Part shown: positions 56,631 through 64,000 of the stretch, one piece after another
Position numbering within the stretch: position 1 is the first letter of the stretch
Layout of the letters: each line of letters starts with the position of its first letter
DNA from: Moniliella sp. 'wahieum'
Taxonomy: Eukaryota > Basidiomycota > Moniliellomycetes > Moniliellales > Moniliellaceae
NCBI GenBank assembly: GCA_003971905.1
Contig: RSEE01000091.1
Span: forward strand, 1-64,000
Direction of reading: 5' to 3'
Length of the DNA stretch: 64,000 bases
Program-made: the position numbers and the translations under genes
Notes under the pieces: generated by a model
Told to the model about the DNA's origin: nothing
The model's input: the letters and a program-made list of their open reading frames with translations, nothing else
The model's database searches: none

Positions 56631-59600
56631 TTAGTTGCTCATCTCATTGGCCCAGGGGAATGGGGGCTTACAAGATCCGGTGCGGCCGGGAGGGTGGGGG
56701 GGAGGCCAAGGTTTGGTCCAGCAGGGGGTGGCAAGGGGAGGGGAGGAGGTAGTGCGCAGCAACGCCTGTGCCGCGGCGACGAGGGGGGGGTTGGGACCGG
56801 TAGCTAACACAGTCTCTGTCGCAGCGAGTACCTGGGCTACGAGCAGCGTTCGGTCCGCCTCGGCGGTCGATGGCACCGCGAGAGCCACGGTGAAGTGCGT
56901 AGCAAGGTCCTGTGCACGCTTGGTTAGCTCGCCGGCCTGGGCTTGAATCGCGGCTTTGCCCTTGGCGTCCAGACGCGGGATGACAGTGTGCAGGACGGCA
57001 TCGAGATGGGTGCTCAGCGTGGCGAGACGGTCAATGTGTAGGTTGGGCCGCTCGGCAGCAAATAGCGTGGTTTGTACAGGGAAGGCACGGTGGGTTTGGA
57101 TGGCTGGACAGGGGGGGGGGGGTAAGAGGGTTGCGTTCAGTGGGTTAGTATCCATCGACGAGCATCAGGTAGGAACGGAGGCGGTACTTACTCCACTCGT
57201 CTTGGTCAAGGAAGATGCGTTGGAGGAGGTAAGTGTCCCAGGCTTCGTGCGGGGCCTGTGACCAAAGCCATGTGGGCGTACAACAGTGCGATTCCGCGAT
57301 CGGCGCTGAAGCCAAGAGAGGTCCTTCGTCGGCTAGCGCTCCCCAGGGGGTGGGCGACGACGCCTTCTGCTCTCCGAGACGAACGAGGAGATGGGCGGCC
57401 AGACGGGCAGCAGCCAACGGATCTCCAGTTCATCGTCAGCAAGAAGATTGAGCAGCGCCGCCAGGCCCAACACTGGTCGTCCCAATACAGGGAAACAGGC
57501 AAACGCACCAAAGCGGCCAGCGCAATGGTACGAGTAGAGACCGGCTCTTCCTCTGCCGTCCCGGCATAGATCCGTTGCAGCGCCTGACGCGCGATGGCGG
57601 GGGGCGTAGTTTCCTCGGCCAAACGCCGACCAAGCAGGAGGAGAATCAGCTCCTTTTCTGGCACGCACGGCGTCTCGTCCGACCGCTTGATCAAGGCGGG
57701 AAGCGGGCCGACTTCCTCCTCCGGCGTGAGACTAAATGCCGAGCTAGACTGCGCCTTGAGGTACACCGAGTGGGCCAAAGGCCCCAACACGGTGGCCGAA
57801 TCCTCCGTCTCCTCGGAGGACGCCTCTTCCGACCCCAAGCCTCGCTCCTTTGGACCCGAACGACTTGGCGGGCCACCTGTCGTACAACCGGGTGCAGCTT
57901 CTCATCCGCCTGCGCCTTCCTTGCTAGCGCAACCAGGGAGGGCGAAGCGCCCCCATCCCGAGTCATGATCCACGTTGTGAACCAAGCGCCATGGAGCGCG
58001 TTGCTCCCCTTTGCTTGACCCAAAATATCCATCGCTCGTGCTTCGGCCTGGTCGAGGGGTGTGAGCGCAGCGACTGCCCAGGCAGCCTGCTCACGCACTT
58101 GCCACAGGGGGAGGAGAGTTGCGGCAGATATGCTGGATCAGCTCTTCGCCCACCGGATGAGCCGTGGGCGGAGTCGCAGTCGGGCCAAGAGTACAGGACG
58201 GCAAAGAGGGGGGTAGTGCGTACGTCCGCTGCCCCTCGCTTGCAAGCCACGAACCAGTTCTTCCTTGACAAACGCATCCACCCCCGGGAACTGGCCAATG
58301 AGGTCAGGGAGGGTGATGCTGAGCGAGGAAGCATGCGCATTGGCCACCTGCAACGTGAAATGCGCGTGACAAGCGTCGCATACAACATCAACGCCCCGTT
58401 TCGTACGGGCCATAGAGGCGAACGGAAGCGGTCGACCGCAAGGGGGATCAAGGGTCCCAAATGCATTCGGAGAGGGAACGAAAGGTTCTTGTCTGCCATC
58501 ATGTAGCGCAACGTATTGAACGCATGAATAGTAGGAATCTTGTTTTCGCTCTGAGCATCCGCCCCGTCGGCCTCAGCGATGGAGGCAAGACGCGCGACCG
58601 TCGCTCCTACAGGGTCAAGCTTGCGGACCGCCACAAACGCAGAGAGCAGCGCGACAACACTGTATCCGAGTCCGGCCGAGCGACGAGTGATTGTCAAGGC
58701 CCCGGCGGTCGGATCGGCAATCCTCTGGATAAATGATCGAGCCATGTAAAGGGGAGCGCACGTTGCTCCTCCAGAGGGGCTCGGAGGACAGCAATAGCAA
58801 CCTTGGAGAGAGCCGGGTAGATGGTCGAGAACGCGCCACGGTGACGGACGTGAAGCAACCAATGCATAAACGTTTCCCCCACTGACGCTAACTCTTCGGT
58901 GGTCCACACGCCTCCCTGGAGGGTTGACGAAACTACATCGGCAAGAAGAGTAGACCCTCCTTGATCCCACGCCAAGAATAGTGAAGGACGGCCTGGGCAC
59001 GGTTGCCTTGTCCTTCATTCGCTTCTTGCTCCTCGTACGCTTCGCCTGCACCCAACGCAGCCTCCCGCTCGTCCACCTCGCCCGCATTTCCCTCCGGCGC
59101 GGCCGAGGTAAGAATGGGGGCGACAAGGTCCCATACCTTGCAATATCCTTAACCACTCGACGGTTGGTCGATTGCACTTCACGCGCGTACTGGGTGCCCT
59201 CTTCGATTGCGGGGAGCGAGCTGTACATCCTTTGAAGTGTGACGAGTGTACCGTGCAACGGGTTGCTGAGGGCTGCACCAACCAAGCCTTTCCCCCCAGG
59301 GGGAGGAGAGGCCGCGGTCATGTGAACCTCCAAAAAGTCCAACATGGCGTGGATGGGTTGAAGCACAGGAGAAACAACTGCTTTTTTCGGAGAGGGAACG
59401 AGATCGAGGGGTTTGTACCCCAGCGGAACGTAGATCGTTTGGTACAACTGCAAAAGGGCGGCAGCAGTGATCGCCTCATGTTCCCGCGCAGCCAAGAGGA
59501 GACTCGAAGCAGGCTGGCGAGCGCTTTGTGCACTACTTCTTGCCCCTCAAGCCCAGGGAGGGGACGGGGGAACTTCTCCAAGAGCTCAACCGAGGCGCGG

Positions 59601-61162
59601 ATGGTGGTGTCGTAGGTCGAGTAGACCATCTCGAGCAACCGCCGCACCATGTCCTCATCCGCTACCGACAGTGCGGGGAATTGGTCTATCCGCTTTTGAA
59701 CCGCAGTGTCAACCGCATACGCAGGATCCACTCCATTGGTCAGGAGGGACCGGAGCATACCCATTGCCTGCGTAGTAGCAACGTACGTGGCATTGGTATG
59801 CAGGTGGTTCCGCACAAGCGTCACCAGCAAGTGAGAAATTCGTGCGCGTCATCCACGACCTGTTGCGCTTCGGCAACTTGCTCTTTTCTTGCCGACGACC
59901 TGCTGAGCACACGCGAGGCGGCATGGCTACTTGCGCGAAGCCGGTCAAGGAGTTGGATAAAGTACCCGCGGACAGCCGTGCGCGACTCGGCGAGAGACAA
60001 AGACGAATGTACTGCCGAGGTAGGCACCAATCATCTGTCGTTCCTTCGCAAGAAGGGGAGTGGCCAGCGTCTTGCTGCTCACCAACAGACCAAATGTGCC
60101 CACTTGGACTTCCGCATTGGCCGCTTCCGCCCATAGGGTCAGGAGCGAGTCGGGCACCTCAACCGTCACACCGCGAGAGAGAATAGGCGGAGAACCTAAA
60201 TTGGGCTCGTCCGATCCGGTGATGACCATCCCCATCTCCTTCCCCACACGGAGAACCGTGAGCACAGCAGGGGCCTTGAGCGTCTCGAGGGGCGCAGAAG
60301 GGGTGCAGAGCGCATGTAAGAGCTGGGGCAGCGCATGTCGCGAGAGGGCAAAGAGATCGGGAAGGTGATGAGCAGCAATGACGGATCGTTGGCGCATGGT
60401 AGTATGGATCAGAGTGTGAGCGAGGGGCTGGACCCAGCTCGACGTCCACGCCTCCCATGCGGAGGATACGTCAACCTCCTCAGTAATAAGAGGAAGTCCT
60501 TTCTTGAAACTGATCCCGAGCCGACGAGCATGTTCTGCCAACAGAGCAACAGCAACACGGGAACGGCGACGGTAGTTGGTTTCTACCCCTCGGGGGACGG
60601 AGAGCAGGCCTGCGTAAATGGAAAAAGTTGGGGTGGAACCAAAGAGGCTCGTGTCAAAAAAGATGTCCAACGAGCCCGTAGCGGACCACAGGGCTTCCAG
60701 CACATGGAGGGCCTGTTTGCGCAGCATGTGTGCTTGGGCATGAGCAATGAGGCGTTGAACCGAAAGGTTGGATGCGACTGCACCGGGTAGATGGACAAAC
60801 GCATTTACTAGGTCCGTCGCCGCAGTGGTAGCCGGAGCGTCAGGCGAGGCAAAGCCCGTCCAGGCCGTGTCGGCGAGCAAATAGGCCGTGCTGGGTTCAA
60901 TAGTCCACTCTTGGGCAGCTGCTGCCAGGGCAAAGTGGGCGAGCACGACCAGGCGCTCTGGCAGCTGAGGTGCGCTGGGAAGGGCGGACAGGGCAGCGGC
61001 CAAGTGTGCCTGGGCCGAAGCGGGATCGGAGGCGTGCTCCATTTGGGACACCAGCGGTGCCACCTCGGCAGGCAAGACGGGCACCACGGCTGCTGCGCCC
61101 GATGTTTTGACGCCCTTGACCTTGGCGCGCCCGATGGCGGCGGGAAGGGCAGCACTGGCCAT
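56631..61162 (-). CDS. TRM732: TRM732/THADA homologue, tRNA 2'-O-methylation partner, frameshifted
   Basis: Large alpha-helical repeat protein that partners Trm7 for 2'-O-methylation of tRNA position 32. The start MASAALPAAIGRAKVKGVKT begins an intact 1.2-kb frame (HEAT-like helices). Later pieces, joined across indels, include NHLHTNATYVATTQAMGMLR, then the family hallmark DUF2428 region: MHWLLHVRHRGAFSTIYPAL, ALTITRRSAGLGYSVVALL, IPTIHAFNTLRYMMADKNLS and WPVRNGALMLYATLVTRI. A C-terminal intron (57104-57191, GTAAGT...GTCCAG) joins DQDEW to TIQTHRAFPVQTTLFAAERP. The stop at 56631 or, after a C-run shift, at 56667. About 1,500 residues, the expected size. First glance suggested GCN1, but the RRSAG and VRN motifs identify THADA. 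Confidence 0.85.
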
Positions 61163-61374
61163 CCGATCCGAGGCCGGCGAAAGAGGGTGGTGTAGAAGAG
61201 CCGGGAAAAAAAGCAGCGGGTCAGACAGTGAAATGTTGAGAGACGAGGGGCTCCCCCCTTACGTCACCCGCCGCGTGCTCTGCTTCGTGCTCGTCTTGTG
61301 GCGCATCTCAGTCCAAGGCCTCAAGGACGACGACGACGGCCACCACCACCACCACTTCGGTCAGCTCAGCGACC
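61163..61374. promoter_or_regulatory. Divergent promoter of TRM732 and prefoldin 5
   Basis: 212 bp between two starts; a CACCAC/GACGAC-rich leader precedes prefoldin. No TATA box seen. Confidence 0.4.
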
Positions 61375-61917
61375 ATGTCAGACGGACCTGCAGTCGACGT
61401 GACGGACTTGACGCCGGCACAGCTCAACGATGTACGCCAGCAGCTGGACGAGGAGCTGAAGGTGCTCACCACGTCGTACGGACGTCTCGTCGAGGCCCAA
61501 GGCAAGTTTCGCTCGTGCATCGCCAGCTGTGAGTACCTCTCCTCGCAAGCCCAGGCCGCCGCCAAGGCACCGGACGGCCATGCTCCAATCAGCCTTGTGC
61601 CTCTCACCTCGTCGCTTTATGTGCCCGGTCGGATCACCACACCATCGCGCGTGGTGGTAGACATTGGAACGGGGTACTACGTCGAGAAGGATGTGTCGGC
61701 GGCCATCAAACTCTACCAGGACAAGATCAAGTTCCTCAACGACCGCATCCGTTCTCTCCAAGAGACAATCCAGAAACAGGACAATCTTCGTGTGGCAACG
61801 GACGTGCTGCGTATGGTATGTATGCTCATCCCTACTCTGTCGCGTTGTCCTGCGTTAACACCTGCTCCCAGAAAGTCGTTCAGGCCCAGCAGCAGCAAGC
61901 CAAGGCCCAGAGAGCTA
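61375..61917 (+). CDS. GIM5: Prefoldin subunit 5 (GIM5)
   Basis: Alpha-type subunit of the prefoldin chaperone, delivering actin and tubulin to CCT. Exon 1 (61375-61815) encodes MSDGPAVDVTDLTPAQLNDV, the first coiled coil (RQQLDEELKVLTTSYGRLVE), the beta-hairpin core LVPLTSSLYVPGRITTPSRV and VVDIGTGYYVEKDVSAAIKL, and the second coiled coil (YQDKIKFLNDRIRSLQETIQ). A 56-nt intron (61816-61871, GTATGT...CCCAG) joins VLRM to KVVQAQQQQAKAQRA. The downstream frame would run on into the opposite gene, so I infer one lost base and a stop at TAG 61915-61917. Motif order and about 160-residue length match the family. Confidence 0.9.
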
Positions 61918-62005
61918 GAAATCTTGGGTCTTTCCCGCCATTCAAATGTACACTAAATCTGCTAAAGGGTGATAGTTGTTCGATAAAAGGGCAGAGTGCA
62001 TCGGA

Positions 62006-64000
62006 TTACTTCTGCTCCTGGTTCTTGACAACCCGTTCCAGAGCCACCCACGCTGGGTTGGACCAATCGGGTTCCCCCCTTCGGCCAGCGAATACACCTC
62101 CCGCACCCCCTTCTCCAGCGCTTGCAGATCCACCTCCATCTGCGCCATCAGGTTAGTTAAATCATCGTCGGTCTCTTTTTCTGGCGGCGGGGCCGAACCA
62201 GAGAAGAGGGCAGCGGCAAAGCCCAATCCCAATGCATGGTTGGACTTTTTCAATCGACGAAGGGAAGCCTGCGTCTCCTTTACCCCGCTTAAGGCTTCGC
62301 TCAAAGAGGTGAAAATGCTCTCCCCCACCCGTTTAGGATTGCGCGTTTGAGGACCAAAGGCAGAGCAAGGGCATCCCCTTTGAATAGCTCCTTGAGCGGT
62401 AAAGTGAATTGGGGGATAAAAGACGAGACGGTAGGCGCCGAGTTTGTAGCAAGGGCGGCGCGATATTGGGTGGCAATGTACCGAGGTTGCTTAAACGGAT
62501 CATGGGCTTTGTGCTTGATCACCGGCACGACCGCCAAGGTCACCAACTGCATGGGCACCGCGCTTGCTTGTGCAAACGAAAATGTCGTCAGAAGGGTCAA
62601 CCTAAGTGCCTGGGTCATCTCCGTTCCCTCCTTGGAGGAGCCTGCTACCCGCTCAATCGAGGGGGCAATCGCTTTGTCAAATAGTTCAATCACCTTGTCC
62701 CGGAGGAGAATCAGATCTGCTGCCAAACGCAAAGCGCGGGCCAAGCGCACGTCCTGTTGCCCCTGCATAGCGAGCAGGTGGTCTTGCTGGGCAAGGGGGG
62801 GAGGAGTCCCCACTCGTGAAAGGGGAGTCGAGGATCGCTCCATGGGGATAGGGGTAGCCCGTCCAGAGCTTAATAGTTCTGCAGGGTCTGGTACGGATGT
62901 AGGAAGAAGGTCTTGAGCTTCAATCTTGTCTTCCAACCAGTGCGAAAAGCGAGATAGTAAATGCAAGGTCGATTTCCACTGGCGCGCGAGGAGATCGTCA
63001 AGGCTCACTCGTGCATCCCAGATGGAAGAAAGAGCATCCCACATAGCCGCTGTCGATAGCAGAAGGAATCCCCCCTTCCCCCTTCTTCCGAAGCAAGTGC
63101 CTGCTCCAACTGGGCAACGATGCTGCGCATGCGTAATTGCCAGTACACTGCCATGGGCCAGCGCCGGCTAAAGTGTATATAGGCTGGGTGAGCCCAGAGG
63201 GAAGTGGTCCACTCTTGTTGAGCCTTGGAAGGTAAGGGAGGACACAGGATGGACACCAGGCAAGATAAGAAGGCCTGAGTGAGGAGATAGTTGCTGTGGA
63301 ACGCATCAGGGTGTCCAACCGAGAAAAGTTGACTCACCCTCGCCTCCAGCAGAGGCAGAATGTATGGCCATACAACGTCGGTGAGCAAGTCGAGCTGTTC
63401 GGCACAGAGAGGGACAAAGCCTTTAACTCAGTCTCGGCCACGCTCAGTATGGCGTTGTAGCAATTTGATAATGGTTGTTGTGACCCCTTGTCCCCAGTGG
63501 ACGACATCAACTCGCCTAAAGAACGCCCTTGAGCCTGCACTTGGGCTAAACGGTCAGGTTGATCAGCTGGGGCGTTGACAAGGGCGAGGAGCTGGTTGAC
63601 GGTTGGAGGAGGAGGCGAGCGCTTCAGGTGAGAGGATCTAGGAATTGTCAGCGGTTCACATCATCAGAGTATGGAGGCCACATACAGGATCCAAGATCTG
63701 CTCCACCAAATGGAGGCCCAACAAGGCCTCCGCTCGCTGAGTAGCCTTCTCCCCCGAAGGAAGGGAGCGAGGATGCGGATGCGAAAGTGTAAAAAGACAG
63801 CGAGTAAACCAGGCCCGCTGGTCCGATAATGGGTCTTGCTCTGTGGGAGAGGGAAGCCGCAAAAGGGCAAGATGCGAATCTTCTCTCCCTTTCAAGTGAG
63901 CAAAAAGCAAACTCCCTGCGCTCGGATCCCGATTGAGAAGCTCTTTCAGCACTTTCTCTGTTGCATCGAAGAGATGGGTTTGACAGAGGGATGCTTGGTC
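62006..64000 (-). CDS. COG2: COG2, conserved oligomeric Golgi complex subunit 2, C-terminal part (partial)
   Basis: Tether for retrograde intra-Golgi vesicle traffic. The gene enters from beyond the window edge on the minus strand. In order: LFDATEKVLKELLNRDP, FTRCLFTLSHPHPRSL and LLGLHLVEQILDP. A 47-nt intron (63638-63684) follows, then GELMSSTGDKGSQQPLSNCY and LPLLEARVSQLFSVGHPDAF with HSNYLLTQAF, HPAYIHFSRRWPMAVYWQLR, DLLARQWKSTLHLLSRFSHW (the family W-K-x-T-L-x-L-L-x-R motif) and LPLKELFKGDALALPLVLK. It ends VALERVVKNQEQK at 62008-62006. Indels occur near 63535, 63370, 63040, 62340 and 62060. It converges on prefoldin 5 with about 90 bp between stops. Confidence 0.88.

Noticed and set aside
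57206-61162. Initial thought that the large helical protein is GCN1
   Set aside because: HRGAFSTIYPAL, TRRSAGLGY and VRNGALMLYATLVTRI are THADA/Trm732 (DUF2428) features; GCN1's eEF3-like core is absent and the size is too small.

Overview
The window is fungal nuclear DNA. Genes are spliced with short GT-AG introns (about 47-125 nt, one of 281 nt). Gene density is high on both strands, coding DNA is GC-rich, and the proteins are typical of dikaryotic fungi: a Kre9-like wall protein, PEX16, an RTC4-like protein, YAK1 and small secreted proteins. A basidiomycete (Ustilaginomycotina or Pucciniomycotina type) fits best, but that is inference from style and gene content.

Layout. 0-9 kb: Kre9-like secreted protein (-), small secreted protein (+), intron-bearing tRNA-Thr (-), RNA polymerase II subunit RPB9 (+), ABC protein RLI1/ABCE1 (-). 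9.6-23.1 kb: Ariadne-type RBR ubiquitin ligase, O-GlcNAc transferase and an LRR-DH-PH Rho exchange factor, all (+). 23.1-37 kb: a gene-poor, repeat-rich block. It holds a miniature LTR retroelement in an LTR-body-LTR-body-LTR array (26.4-29.0 kb), the PAM18/TIM14 import-motor gene, a 5.4-kb gene-free stretch with unusual heptamer repeats, and a small secreted protein. 37-51 kb: RTC4-like (-), calmodulin (+), ribosomal protein uS11/RPS14 (-), an unrecognised low-complexity protein (-), PEX16 (+), a two-finger C2H2 factor (+) and YAK1 kinase (+). 51-64 kb: complex I subunit NDUFB3 (-), a single-pass membrane protein (-), an aromatic/aminoadipate-type aminotransferase (+), PIG-A/GPI3 (-), TRM732/THADA (-), prefoldin subunit 5 (+) and the C-terminal part of COG2 (-), which runs off the window.

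Most of these are independent housekeeping genes, not an operon-like system. Themes include translation and its machinery (RLI1, RPS14, TRM732, tRNA-Thr), the secretory route and cell surface (PIG-A, COG2, Kre9-like), organelle biogenesis (PAM18, PEX16, NDUFB3) and signalling (calmodulin, YAK1, RhoGEF, OGT, RBR ligase).

Caution on quality. Many deeply conserved genes (calmodulin, RPS14, RLI1, PEX16, YAK1, PIG-A, OGT) are broken by single-base indels, often in homopolymers, while PAM18, NDUFB3 and the Kre9-like gene are intact. The simplest reading is an under-polished long-read assembly, so I annotate these as CDS with probable sequence errors, not as pseudogenes. Coordinates of frameshifted genes are outer bounds. 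I found no CRISPR array, no rRNA and no obvious multi-gene novel system. The most unusual signals are the tandem miniature LTR element and the palindrome-plus-one heptamer repeats.
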